Counted from the first letter of the stretch, positions 21,330 through 31,974 are shown. The stretch: 64,000 nucleotides of DNA from Ascarosepion bandense (GCA_037127315.1 JBBBDQ010000308.1:454001-518000), one strand, 5' to 3'. Notes: generated by a model not told the origin, from the sequence alone. Made by a program: numbers and translations.

Positions 21330-21905
21330 CATTATTTAAGATGTTCACACTGTTGTCCTCATCTTTATTGCCATATTCACGTCTTTTCGGTTGTCGTACA
21401 CACCGGCCTTCTTCGGGTGATTGTGACCGACCCCTTTATTTCACTTTTTAGCAGAGCTCATATCGCAAGGTCATAACATGTGGGAAATAGAAAGCTCAGG
21501 CGTAGCTGACCACGTATGGATGAAGAAAGGGGGTCACTGTCCCCTGTTGGTTGAAGTTGAAATAATAGACAGAGAACACCATGGAATTAGCGAAAACTTA
21601 AAGAATCAGTGTATATGCTAGGCCACAAAAATCTCATGAGCTGGCCGAGCGTAGAAATTAATACGGATAAAGGAACCAGTAAAACGGAGTGCTACAGAAA
21701 ATCATTAACTTCAAACTTGCAATATGATCTTTGGTAAAAAGTGCTTACTGAGACATTAGTTGTATAAGTCCCAGAAACTCGTACACTGATGTCCTCAGTG
21801 ACTTGACCCAAGATGTTGTGAGTTCAATACCTGGCTACAACACTGAGTGGACAAATAACTTAGAGAGTTGAGTTAAAGGTAGGCAATTAAGACATCGGAT
21901 AGTAG
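21330..21905. repeat. Degenerate repeat E (second copy)
   Basis: It shares with 1-410 the blocks TGTCCTCATCTT, CCGGCCTTCTTC and ACATTAGTTGTATAAGTCCC, a possible decayed B box (GAGTTCAATACCTGGCTACAAC), and a reversed TTGAAATAATAGACAGAGAAC block. Rearranged and diverged; class unknown. Confidence 0.35.
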
Positions 21906-22252
21906 CATGATTCATAGAACGAGAACAATCTACCCCAGTTCGAAATTCCAATCACCCTAAGAAGTTTGGGGCGTATATTGGACGAAATGATCTTTTCTAG
22001 TTTAATCCTATTTTTGAATTTTTCTTATCCAAGCTTCTTTCTTTTTTCCTTCCATTCTTCATTCCTTTTCTGTTTTCAACCCTGTTGCAATTTTTTTTCT
22101 TATTCTCTTTCAAAACTCATTCCTTTTTTTTTATTCTTTTGTTATAATAGTGGCCATTAAATCTTATTCTCTGATTTATATTCTCTCTTTGACATGCTTT
22201 CTCCATTTTTATGACATCTCCATTTCTGATTCGATCTTCTTTCTTTTTCTTT

Positions 22253-22796
22253 CATCGTACAAACTATTAATCGTGCAATTTCTTTCTCTTTCTCATTAAA
22301 TCTTAGTCGTGTATTTATATTCTTTATTCTAGTCTATATTTTTTTTTTTCAAAACTCATTCATCGTACAAACTATTAATCGTGCAATTTCTTTCTCTTTC
22401 TCATTAAATCTTAGTCGTGTATTTATATTCTTTATTCTAGTCTATATTTTTTTCTTTTTCAAAACTCATTCATCGTACAAACTATTAATCGTGCAATTTC
22501 TTTCTCTTTCTCATTAAATCTTAGTCGTGTATTTATATTCTTTATTCTAGTCTATATTTTTTTCTTTTTCAAAACTCATTCATCGTACAAACTATTAATC
22601 GTGCAATTTCTTTCTCTTTCTCATTAAATCTTAGTCGTGTATTTATATTCTTTATTCTAGTCTATATTTTTTTCTTTTTCAAAACTCATTCATCGTACAA
22701 ACTATTAATCGTGCAATTTCTTTCTCTTTCTCATTAAATCTTAGTCGTGTATTTATATTCTTTATTCTAGTCTATATTTTTTTCTTTTTTTAAACT
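22253..22796. repeat. Clean 110-bp tandem repeat, 5 units
   Basis: CATCGTACAAACTATTAATCG recurs at 22253, 22361, 22471, 22581 and 22691, giving spacings of 108, 110, 110 and 110. The units are nearly identical, whereas the surrounding 21960-25090 sequence contains the same motifs heavily diverged. This looks like a recent local amplification inside an old satellite field. The unit is pyrimidine-rich and non-coding. Confidence 0.95.
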
Positions 22797-23086
22797 CTTT
22801 TTCCGGTTTTTAAACATTTTATTATCCTTTCCTTAGCATTAAACATTATTCGAGTGTTTATATTATTTATCTGTCTTGATTTTTTTAGCTTTCAAAATTA
22901 ATTCATTTTTCGTGCTTTTAGTCGTAATATTCTTTCCTACTCATTAAAAAATTATTCGTGTATTTATATCCCTTAACCTAGCCTTTTTCACTTTCCCTAT
23001 CGTAACTCGTAACTTTTTTCAGCGCTTTTAATCGTATTTCTCATGGTGGCTTCACCCATTCAGCGGATTGAACTATTCCTACAACT
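22797..23086. repeat. Diverged flank of the 110-bp satellite
   Basis: TTCCGKYTTTTAA, CATTAAAMATTATTCG-GTGTTTATAT and similar motifs recur with many differences. The same texture resumes at 24520-25090. No genes are seen. Confidence 0.5.
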
Positions 23087-23255
23087 ACATATACTTCCCC
23101 TCACAAGAGGTGAAGGGAGCGCTCAACAGATCAGCAGATAAGCAGATCAGCAGATACGCAGAGCGATAGGCAGTGATAACCAAGACTGCTACCGTACGAC
23201 CATTGTCAGTTCTAGTATTACTACCTTGAGTTCCAAGCATTTGTATTTTGCTGTG

Positions 23256-23286
<31 letters not shown>

Positions 23287-23356
23287 GACCCTGCTCTGCG
23301 ATTCATTTGCTCAAGCCCATCAAGTATGCCATGCGTTGTTTTCCTCTGTCTCTCTT

Positions 23357-23392
<36 letters not shown>

Positions 23393-23420
23393 CCTTCAAA
23401 TATATATATATATACCTTCA
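23287..23420 (-). repeat. Inverted copy of an LR 3' segment beside (CT)n/(TA)n
   Basis: CCCTGCTCTGCGATTCATTTG... to CGTTGTTTTCCTCTGTCTCTC is the reverse complement of 23620-23693 in the adjacent LR copy. It is separated from that copy by (CT)n and two (TA)n tracts and a short palindrome (CCTTCAAAAACTTGAAGG). The same sequence is present in both orientations, so this is an inverted duplication rather than a simple inversion. Confidence 0.7.
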
Positions 23421-23423
23421 AAA

Positions 23424-23790
23424 ACTTGAAGGTACCGAAATGTGGTTCTACAGAAGGATGCTGAGGATACCATGGGCTGAACACATGAGAAATGATGAGG
23501 TTTTGAAGCGGATGGAAACGAAAAAGAAAACTTATACTTAGCATCAGGAAACCGACAGCTGAAGTTTCTGGGACTTGCTATGAGGAAGGAGAATCTGATA
23601 TTCATCGGAAAGATAGAGAGAAAGAGAGACAGAAAAAGAAAACAACGCATGGCATACTTGATGGGCTTGAGCAAATGAATCGCAGAGCAGGGTTTTTTAG
23701 GTGTAACACGAGAAAGGGTGTTATGATCTACAAGGGAAGAAGAAGAAGAAGAAGAAGAAGAAGAAGAAGAAGAAGAAGAAGAAGAAGATT
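23424..23790 (+). mobile_element. LR 3' fragment with long (GAA)n tail
   Basis: It starts at TEMWFYRRMLRIPWAEHMRNDEVLKRMETKKK, passes a frameshift near 23540, and ends in a (GAA)n run of about 60 bases (23727-23788). The GAA tail is the same simple-repeat end seen on other LR copies, here expanded. 23791-23887 is satellite-like sequence. Confidence 0.8.
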
Positions 23791-23887
23791 CTAACTTCTT
23801 CCTTTTCCTCTTTCAAACCTCATTCATTGTACAGACGATTAATCGTGTCATTTCTATGACTTCCCATTGATTCTTATTTGTGCATTT

Positions 23888-24518
23888 ACAGGTGGGGGGA
23901 TGTTAAAATCAAGCAGGTACGAAAATTTAAATATCTGGGAAGTGTTCTAACAGAAGACGGAAAGTGCGACACAAAGATCCAAAGGCGAATTGGCATGACA
24001 AAGGACGCGTTCCAGAAGCTGAGTAAAGTATTAAGAGACAGGAAACTTTCACTAGAAACAAAGAAAGTACTGGATTGGTATGTGATGTTAGTTCTTCAAT
24101 ATGGCAATGAATACTGGACAATATCAACAAAGATGAAGGAAAACTTGAAACAGCTGAAATGCTACAGAAGGATGCTGCGGATATCGTGGACTGAGCATGT
24201 GAGCAATGACGAGGTGTTGGAAAGAATGGAAACAAAAAGGAAATTAATATTGAGCATCAGGAAGAGACAACTGAAGTTCCTGGGACATGCAATGAGGAAG
24301 GAGGGCTTGGAGAATCTGATACTAACAGGCCAGATAGTGGGAAAAAAGAGACAGAGGAAAGTAGCAGATAACATATTTGAAGGGTATGAGCAGGTGGGTG
24401 ACGGAAAGGGGGCTGCGTGACGTTACAAGAGAAAGCGTGCTAAGATCCACCAGACGTGGAAGGCCATGGTCGCCCACGTCTTGAAAGGACAAGGCACATA
24501 GAAGAAGATGAAGAAGAA
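23888..24518 (+). mobile_element. LR copy, long C-terminal frame
   Basis: A 180-codon frame (23878-24420) covers the LR C-terminal domain: IKQVRKFKYLGSVLTEDGKCDTKIQRRIGM, KLSKVLRDRKLSLETKK, YRRMLRISWTEHVSNDEVLERME, RKRQLKFLGHAMRKEGLENLILTGQI. Only the last part is frameshifted. It ends at GAAGAAGATGAAGAAG. The RT palm is not present, so it begins just after block D. It lies within the satellite field, about 100 bp from the previous LR fragment. Confidence 0.85.
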
Positions 24519-25095
24519 TTCTAGAAGAATTTTTTAAACTCATTTCTTTTCCGGGCTTTTAATCGCATTGTTGTTCTTTCTTTTCATTAAGCATCATACG
24601 GGTACTTGCATTATTTATTATCGTCTAATTCTTTTCTCTTTCAAAATTCATTATTTTTTTTTTTTAGTATTATTACTCTTTCCTTCTCATGAAACCTCAT
24701 TCATGCATCTATATTGCTTATCCTAGCTTTTTCCCCCCTATCATAACTCATTCTTTTTTTCCGTGCTTTTAATCGCATTATTGTCTTTTCCTTCTCATTA
24801 AACATTATTAGTGTATTTATTCCAAACTTTTCCTTCTTCTCTTTCAAGACTCATTCTTTTTTTTTTTCGGCTTTTAATAGCGTTTATTTTTCTTCCTTTC
24901 TCATTAAATCTCATTCGTGTGTTTTTTTATTCCTTAATCTAATCTCGTTATTTCTCTTTCATTTTCTAGTCTCTTTTCAAACTTAATCTTTCACCGGGCT
25001 TCTAATCATATTATTCCCCCTTTATTCCCATTAAATATTATTCGTTTATTTATCTTCATTCTTCTAGCTTTTTTTTCTTTCCTTTCTCTTACCTT
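24519..25095. repeat. Diverged satellite field, continued
   Basis: Repeated TTTTCCGGGCTTTTAATCGCATT, TCATTAAACATCAT-CG-GT and TCTTTCAAAACTCATT motifs at about 100-120-bp spacing, all diverged. Homologous in texture to 22253-22796. No genes. Confidence 0.55.
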
Positions 25096-25428
25096 ATTTG
25101 AATATTCTTTTTGGATCTATCATCCTTACTCTTGTTTTTAACTTCTTCTCTTGCTCATCCATTATTCTCTCAGTCGACTTTCTCTTTTGTTTTCTCTCTC
25201 ATCCCTCAACTCAGCTTTTGTTCATCTCGAACGCCTACCATTTTGTTTTTTTATACTCACTCATACCTCAACTCGTCTTGTCGATTTTCTATTTTCTACT
25301 ATGGATCATTGACTCTTCTCCGCCTCTTTCTTATCTTCTGGAAAAGTTCGGCCGGCGACCGGCGCTAGATTTCCGGCAAAAAGATTGACTACGCATAAGT
25401 TGTCGAATGTTCCGTCAAACAGGAAGCG

Positions 25429-25641
25429 ATGGCCTCTTCAGGAACTAGTGTTCTGTCAGCTGCGACTGACTGTCAAGGAGTTGCACCCGGTGTATTTAGT
25501 GAGGACGTATGTCAATTAGCATACAGTGTTAGTGGGCGTCATTGGCAGAAGGTCTATGACTTTAAGTATGTATGTATGAGTGGGGATGTTTGGTTATGGA
25601 ACTCGTTGTGGGTGCACGCGACTGAAAAAGAGAGAAATTGA
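25429..25641 (+). CDS. Unrecognised 70-codon frame in a GC-richer non-repetitive island
   Basis: The ATG at 25429 has a good Kozak context (GAAGCGATGG). The frame is preceded by a CpG-containing stretch (GGCCGGCGACCGGCGCTAG, about 25348-25367). The first 45 residues (from MASSGTSVLSAATDCQGV) have balanced composition, after which the frame runs into low-complexity sequence. Possible 5' splice sites (GTCTATG at 25551, GTATGTATG at 25566) would make this a first coding exon. The protein is not recognised, and chance is a real alternative. It is reported because it is the only island here without repeat similarity. Confidence 0.2.
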   Translation: MASSGTSVLSAATDCQGVAPGVFSEDVCQLAYSVSGRHWQKVYDFKYVCMSGDVWLWNSLWVHATEKERN

Positions 25642-25659
25642 GGTATAGATTGGAAGAGA

Positions 25660-25785
25660 GAGAGAAGCAGATTAAGAGGGATAGTGACGAAGATCCCGGA
25701 AAAGAGTGCACAGACAGAAAGAAAAACAGAAAGAAGGAAAGAAAGAAAGAATAGCAAAATAAAGTGATGACAAAGAGGTTAGCTA

Positions 25786-25817
<32 letters not shown>

Positions 25818-25939
25818 TGAGTGTATGTGTGTGTGTGTGTGTCCAACCAAGAGAGAAAGAGAGAAAACGAGAGAGATCCAGAGAGAGAGAGAGGGATGGA
25901 GTATGAGAAATATGGCATTGAAAAAGAAATAGAAAGAAC

Positions 25940-25987
<48 letters not shown>

Positions 25988-26100
25988 AGAGAGATGGAGA
26001 GAGAGAGAGAGAAATGACTGTAAATCCCAAGGACAAAAAAACAAAAAACAAAACAAAGGCAGTGAGAATAAACGCGAGAGAAAGGGAGACAAGTAGTTAT
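25660..26100. repeat. GA-rich homopurine region
   Basis: Long (GA)n runs, especially 25783-25860 and 25944-26012, with a (GT)n patch at 25822-25842. The reading frames in it (serine/leucine repeats on one strand, arginine/glutamate on the other) are by-products of the repeat. Confidence 0.9.
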
Positions 26101-26197
26101 ATAAGATTGAGAATGAAAAAAAAGGAAGAAGCAAAAGTAATAGGGGAAGAGGACGAGGGAAAAAAAGAAAGACGTTAGATAAATAGGTATTATCAAA

Positions 26198-26240
26198 CTG
26201 AGATAGATAGATAGATAGATAGATAGATATGAAAAGATTG

Positions 26241-26291
<51 letters not shown>

Positions 26292-26302
26292 AAAGATATT
26301 GA

Positions 26303-26341
<39 letters not shown>

Positions 26342-26352
26342 TGAAAAGATTG

Positions 26353-26383
<31 letters not shown>

Positions 26384-26392
26384 GAACAAGCT

Positions 26393-26440
<48 letters not shown>

Positions 26441-26502
26441 AATGAAGAGATTAGAAAGAATAGATTAGATAGATAGATAGATAGATATGAAAATGAAAAT
26501 TG

Positions 26503-26551
<49 letters not shown>

Positions 26552-26562
26552 TAGAAAAGATT

Positions 26563-26604
<42 letters not shown>

Positions 26605-26614
26605 TGAAAAGATT

Positions 26615-26648
<34 letters not shown>

Positions 26649-26658
26649 TGAAAAGATT

Positions 26659-26691
<33 letters not shown>

Positions 26692-26700
26692 GAAAAGATT

Positions 26701-26758
<58 letters not shown>

Positions 26759-26863
26759 TGAAAAGATTGAGATAGATAGATAGATAGATAGGTAAATAGA
26801 TAGATAGATATGAAAAGATTAAGATAGATAGATAGATAGATAGATAGAAAAGATTGAAAAGAT

Positions 26864-26901
<38 letters not shown>

Positions 26902-26914
26902 TAAAAGAAAAGAT

Positions 26915-26981
<67 letters not shown>

Positions 26982-26987
26982 AAGATT

Positions 26988-27043
<56 letters not shown>

Positions 27044-27056
27044 AATGAAGAGATTG

Positions 27057-27099
<43 letters not shown>

Positions 27100-27112
27100 G
27101 AAGATATTGGAA
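26198..27112. repeat. Long interrupted (GATA)n array (~0.9 kb)
   Basis: At least 15 blocks of GATA tetranucleotides are separated by short spacers of the form TGAAAAGATTRAGATAGATA. The spacers are themselves repeated, so a higher-order unit of GATA block plus AAAAGATTRA has been amplified. The tyrosine-leucine-serine-isoleucine frames on the minus strand are repeat by-products. Confidence 0.95.
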
Positions 27113-27236
27113 TAGATAGATCGATAGTTAGATAGATATGAGCTAGCATAGGAAGGTAGACAGATAACAAACATATTGAAGTAGATATGATCTGAGATAT
27201 ATAGGTAGATACATATCAAAAGAATGCTATATATAT

Positions 27237-27510
27237 ATTTTTTTTCTGAACATATTTTGTTAAATATAAGAGACAATGAATGTCTTTTACGTTTAATCAT
27301 GAGCCGTTCTAAACAGCGTATTTTGGCTTTAATTTCAGTTGAAAATAAAGACAAAAATTCTCCAACATTTGGATAGATTAATAAGTTGGTTTTAAGCTGA
27401 TGGTGGATGATTTTGTGTGACCGTCCTTATAACCTCTCTGAAGATGACTCATGTGAGCTGAAAGCTTAGAACTAACTTAATAAAAAATTATCCAAACGTT
27501 TAGATAGATA
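27237..27510 (-). mobile_element. PLE 3'-region fragment with 5' inversion
   Basis: 27237-27400 is the PLE 3' region on the minus strand (AATGTTGGAGAATTTTTGTC, then EIKAKIRCLERLMIKRKRHSLSLIFN). 27401-27510 is the neighbouring upstream segment in plus orientation (TGTGTGACCGTCCTTATAACC, CTCTGAAGATGACTCATGTG, ending TTATCCAAACG). Both halves include the AGCTTAGAACYAACTTA stretch, so the inversion has about 45 nt of overlap. The order resembles twin priming, as in the 13.9-14.8-kb copy. It is inserted at the edge of the GATA array. Confidence 0.65.
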
Positions 27511-27541
27511 TTTAAATAGCGTAATGAAATGCAAAATGTGA

Positions 27542-27790
27542 AATTCATGGGGTTATACAGGAAATATAAAGGTTAAACTTAGATTTGAAGAGGTCAAGAT
27601 TATAGAGATTAGGAAAACATCCTCTCGGGAGTCTGTTCCACAAAGCAAGAGTTCTTGGGAACAATCTGTCCAAATGGAACTTATTTCTTACTATTGAAAT
27701 ACAAAGGAATGTCTGGCGGATCTTAGATGTAAAAGTCATGGTTGTTGGAAAAGAAGAATGTAACTCGCCAGAAAATATGTTACCGATAGA
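27542..27790 (-). pseudogene. Jockey/CR1-group LINE C-terminus (divergent LJ relative)
   Basis: Minus-strand translation gives TFTSKIRQTFLCISIVRNKFHLDRLFPRTLALWNRLPRGCFPNLYNLDLFKSKFNLYI. This is the conserved C-terminal end of Jockey/CR1-group RT proteins (consensus FFPRTARLWNSLP...FPxxYNLxxFKxxVN). It is clearly less similar to the other LJ copies than they are to each other, so it belongs to a different subfamily. Upstream (27780 onward) it merges into the 110-bp array. Confidence 0.75.
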
Positions 27791-28605
27791 GCAGCGAGAA
27801 GCTTGCAATGTCTCTTCTGTGGGAAAGAAGTTGCAGAGTGGAAAATAATTCATCACCAACAAGGCCGCGTAGACGCCTTTAAAAATATGTTATGGATAGA
27901 GCAGCGAGAGGCTTGCAATGTCTCTTCCGTGGGAAAGAAGTTGCAGAGTGAAAAATAATTCATCACCGACAAGGCTGTGTAGACGCCTTTAAAAATATGT
28001 TATGGATAGAGCAGCGAGAGGCTTGCAATGTCTCTTCTGTGGGAAAGAAGTTGCAGAGTTGAAAATCATTCATCACCGACAAGGCCGCGTAGACGCCTTC
28101 AAAAAAATATGTTATGGATAGAGCAGCGAGAGGCTTGCAATATCTCTTCTGTGGGAAAAGAAGTTGCAGAGTTCAAAACAATTCATCACCGACAAGGCCG
28201 CGTAGACGCCTTCAAAAAATATGTTATGGATAGAGCAGCGAGAGGCTTGCAAAGTCTCTTCCGTGGGAAAGAAGTTGCAGAGTGGAAAATAATTCATCAC
28301 CAACAAGGCCGCGTAGACGCCTTTAAAAATATGTTACCGACATAGCAGCGAGAGGCTTGCAAAGTCTCTTCTGTGGGAAAGAAGTTGCAGAGTTGAAAAT
28401 AATTCATCACCGACAAGGCCGCGTAGACGCCTTTAAAAATATGTTATGGATAGAGCAGCGAGAGGATTGCAATGTCTCTTCCGTGGGAAAGAAGTTGCAG
28501 AGTGGAAAATAATTCATCACCGACAAGGCCGCGTAGACGCCATTTAAAAATATGTTATGGATAGAGCAGTGTGAGGCTTGTAATGTCTCTTTTGTGGTAA
28601 AGAAG
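27780..28605 (-). repeat. 110-bp tandem array (8 units) derived from LINE coding sequence
   Basis: GCAGCGAGARGCTTGCAA recurs at 27791, 27901, 28011, 28123, 28235, 28345, 28455 and 28566, giving spacings of 110-112. On the minus strand each unit encodes a FFSHRRDIASLSLLYP-like stretch, the LSHRRNVASLCLFYKYF motif of the LJ C-terminal region. The unit is not a multiple of three, so the frame changes between copies and the array is not a coding repeat. The last unit is interrupted by an LR 3' end at about 28606. Confidence 0.9.
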
Positions 28606-28930
28606 TTGTGACTTGTCTTTTCGGGACGTAGGCGATCGTGGCCTTCCACGTCTCTCTATTCCTGGTACCTCTTAGCACACTTTCTTCTGTAACATCACGC
28701 AACCCCCGTTCTCTTATCCACCTGCACAGGTCCTTCAAATATGTTACCCGCTGCTTTCCTCTGTCTCATTTTCCCTCTATCTGGCCTGTTAGTATCAGAT
28801 TCACCAAGCCCTCCTTCCTCGTTGCATGTCCCAGGAACTTCAGTTGTCTCTTCCTGATGCTCAATATTAATTTTTTTTTTTTTTGTGTTTCCATCCTTTC
28901 CAAAACCTCATCATTGCTTGCATGCAAGGT

Positions 28931-29252
28931 CAGTGTTTTGAAACTGTAGTCCGCGGACCGCAGGGGGTCCGCAAGTATAAGATAGGGGGTCTGTGGATTA
29001 ACTCATCACGTGAAATTCAACGTGTAAATTTTCAGTGTCTGGATATTCATTTTTACCAAAAAAAAAATGACAAATGACAAAAGCTTGCACTATCGCCCAT
29101 TACATGTCAACGTTATTTATACAAAAATTATTTTACACATGCAAGAGATTGATGTTCAAATTTACCCTTTTTTTTTTTCAGGGTTCAAGTGTCACCCATG
29201 AACAAATTTTTAATAAAGGGGTCCGTAAGTAAAAAAGTTTGAAAACCCCTGT
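28931..29252. mobile_element. hAT-type MITE (~320 bp)
   Basis: The ends CAGTGTTTTGAAACTGTAG and (reversed) CAGGGGTTTTCAAACTTTT are hAT/Charlie-like terminal inverted repeats. The flanking octamers TGCAAGGT and TTCTAGGT match at 6 of 8 positions, and the second fits the known nTCTAGAn-type target preference. The next inner bases (GTCCGCGGACC... and ...GGGGTCCGTAAG) are also complementary. There is no transposase. It interrupts the LR copy between the WT and SNDEV codons. Confidence 0.75.
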
Positions 29253-30027
29253 TCTAGGTCCACGATATCCGCAGCATCCTTCTGTAGAACCACATTTCAG
29301 CTGCTTCAAGCTTTCCCTTCATCTTCGATGATATTGTCCAGCATTCACTGCCATATTGAAGAACTGATATTACATAGCAATCTAGTACTCTCTTCTTTGT
29401 TTCTAGTGAATGTTTTCTGTCTTAATACTTTACTCAGCTTCTGGAACGCGCCCTTCGCCATGCCAATTCGCCTTTGGATCTCTGTGTCGCACTTTCCGTC
29501 TTCGGTTAGAACACTTCCCAGGTATTTAAATTTTTTTACTTGCTTGATTCTAGTATCCTTCACCTGTATTTGACATTTTGGGCTTCTCTTTTAGAGATGA
29601 CCTTGAATTCGGTTTTCTTGCAGTTTATTTGTAGTTCTTTTTTGTCACTCTCTTCAGCTACCTTCTGTAGGAGGTCTTGTAATTTCCTTTTTGTGTCTGC
29701 AATCAGCACTGTATCAAAAGCGTATCTTATGTTGTTCGAATTGTGGCCTCCGATGACAAATCCTGGTATGACATCTTGGATCCTCAAAACAGTCTCTCAG
29801 CACCAGTTGAATAGATTCGGTGAAAAGACACATCCTTGTCTTACGCCCCTTTCTGCAAGATTGTAAATCTGCTAAATTCGTTACCTGTGTGTATGTAGGC
29901 AGTTTTCTGCCAGTAGAGATTCTTAATTACTCTAATGTCTTTCCCAAATATGTCGAGGTTGCTGAGCATTTCCATCAATTCTTTATGGGATATTTTGTCG
30001 AACGTCTTCGCATAATCGATAAAACAT

Positions 30028-30344
30028 GGGTCAGTCAGTTAGTTAAGTGCCATACGTGATACACGCTTGGGCGATCATGTTTCGAAAGAGACATGACTGA
30101 CTGGGTAGAAGATTACCCGCAGTAGGTTGCCATTGCTTTCTACGGTAGACTGGTTGCCGACCAAGGCTATATAACCCAGTCTGTCCTGCTATTTAACCCA
30201 TAACTGGAAGGAAGAGACGGATTAATACCTTTCCCAAGGGTATTTGCGCGTAAGTGAATACAATGGATTCAACTAGAATTCGAACTCGGCTCCCCGGTTT
30301 CTCGTTCCGAGCCGATATCTACTGTACCACAACTTTTTCATTTG
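30028..30344 (-). mobile_element. tRNA-derived SINE (SB) inserted in LR
   Basis: It begins with GTCAGTCAGTTAAG and ends with the tRNA-like head (GAGCCGATATCTACTGTACCACAA), so it is minus-oriented. The B box is in GAATTCGAACTCGGCT. It separates LR residues AMQMKK from FIDYAKTFDK. The first bases of the head (GGATGTGCG) are missing. Confidence 0.85.
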
Positions 30345-30807
30345 CATTGCCCTTTCGGAGAACATTCTAACCATTACAAATACGGCGTTCCTTGTCCCAG
30401 TGTCTTTGACGAACCCGCACTGTTCTTGTCCTATCTGTGCCCTGATTCTGTTTCTCGCTCTATTCATCAGGATTCGGACGATCAGTTTTATAATATGGTT
30501 CATTAAACTGATAGTTCGATGGGGTTCGCACTTGTTTGATCCTGGCTTCTACGTTTTGGTAATCTAGATTTTTGGAGGCGCAACTGTAAACTGTTTCATT
30601 ATCTATATACATATTCTCTTAGGTTCGGAATATGTTCTTAATACAGAGTAAAAATAGTTTAAGAACGAGGAGAGAACCCCGAGAAAGGCCGGCAGTGAAC
30701 TTATGGCCTTCCGATGACTCGTTTCCGCAAAGAGATATATTATGTAGCGTTGTCCTGACAGAAGAGACCATTCCGATTGGCTTACTTTAGACGCTTTAGT
30801 TACTTTT

Positions 30808-31612
30808 CTAATTTTTTTTTTATAATCATATCGCCCCAAGCAATGCATTTTACTACCACTGTTTTGCAGGGGGTTACAGAGGAAAAAAGTTATAAGAAAG
30901 AGTGACATGTTATAGGGGGTGTCAGGAAGTGGATAAGAGAAGGATGAGGATACTGAAGAGAGTAGGTTGGACAGAGAAAGGAGCATGAGAGAAAGGATGC
31001 AGGTTAGTGAGATAGGAGATGACTACTGACATTACATTTAAATTCTTGGAGATTGTAGCTGTCGGGAAAACAAGTAAATGGAAGGGAATTCCACAGGCGG
31101 GAAGTGCGAGAAAAGAAGCTGTTGGAGTAGAATTTACGTTTACAATTTATTGGTTTCACTGTAAAATGGTGGGACCTAGTTGCTAATCTTGTGGCTTGAG
31201 TAAATTTATATATAGGGGGCACCAGTGAGATAAGTGAGCAGAAGCCGTGAAAGTATTTGTAGAAGAGACACAGGGAAGCCACATTGCGCCGGTGAGAAAG
31301 TGACTGTATCTGAGCTACCAAGTCAGGATCTATCACATTACAGATTCTCCGTTGAATCTTGCCAAGGACCCCTAGGTGGATAGCAGGAGCACCCGACCAG
31401 ATATGGCAGCAGTATTCAATGCACGGGCGGATGGTAGATTTATATATGTGTAGGATTGTTTCAGACGGAAAAAAAACTTCCTGGCCCTACACAGAGAACC
31501 GGCTTTCTTAGTAGCTGATTTAGCTATGGATTCTATATAGTGATTCAACTTCTATATAGTGATTCGAGGAGGCGCAGTGTTTTACTTTCACGGAGACTAG
31601 CCTGATCCAGGT
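30808..31612 (-). mobile_element. LJ LINE, 5'-truncated copy
   Basis: The minus strand starts near LPESKTLRLL (31600) and passes IYKSTIRPCIEYCCHIWSGAPAIHLGVLGKIQRRICNVIDPDL and HRRNVASLCLFYKYFHGFC, continuing in a 110-codon frame (31004-31336) to FFSRTSRLWNSLPFTCFPDSYNLQEFKCNVSSHLL. The 3' UTR ends GCTTGGGGCGATATGATTATAAAAAA at 30808. A 19-bp duplication (CTATATAGTGATTC) lies at 31545-31570. 31613-31925 has no recognised feature. Confidence 0.85.
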
Positions 31613-31924
31613 AATTTTATTTCTTTATTTTTTTAAAAAAATAATTTTCAGGGTTTGCTCGGTGGTTGGCGGAATGTTACTAGTTTGGTTTGAGACGTAT
31701 TGGATTAATTTAAACCACTCCTTTGCCCCATTGAGCAGGATAAAATTAGAGAAGAGATGAGCTGCTGGTTTCTAGTCTTGGAGATTTTGAAGGTTCACCT
31801 ATAAACTTTTATATCATCCGCAGAGATACTAACCAATGATCGGAATATGCTCTAAGCCAGATCATGAATATACAGTAAATACATTTATCCAAAGTTACCC
31901 CCACTGATATAAGATATGATAAAA

Positions 31925-31925
<1 letters not shown>

Positions 31926-31961
<36 letters not shown>
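31926..31961. repeat. (GT)n microsatellite
   Basis: About 36 bases of pure GT, directly before the composite SINE. Confidence 0.95.
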
Positions 31962-31962
<1 letters not shown>

Positions 31963-31974
31963 TTATTAATGTGC

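Larger units (their letters stand above)
28606..30560 (-). mobile_element. LR copy reaching the RT fingers, split by a hAT MITE and an SB SINE
   Basis: On the minus strand, 30560-30345 gives RTISLMNHIIKLIVRILMNRARNRIRAQIGQEQCGFVKDTGTRNAVF (fingers). 30025-29870 gives FIDYAKTFDKISHKELMEML (block A). 29860-29600 gives RGVRQGCVFSPNLF (block B) and NNIRYAFDTVLIAD (block C). Then follow FKYLGSVLTEDGKCDTEIQ and the C-terminus down to 28606. Block C has YAFD instead of YADD, removing a catalytic Asp. Several frameshifts occur. It is the longest LR copy in the window. Confidence 0.85.

Noticed and set aside
23085..23399. 104-codon minus-strand frame
   Set aside because: Consists of TA/GA microsatellites and an inverted LR fragment.
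25562..26389. 275-codon minus-strand frame rich in Ser/Leu/Ile/Tyr
   Set aside because: It is the translation of (GA)n and (GATA)n repeats; no non-repetitive domain.
26613..27170. 185-codon SIYL-repeat frame
   Set aside because: GATA repeat translated in one frame; simple by-product.
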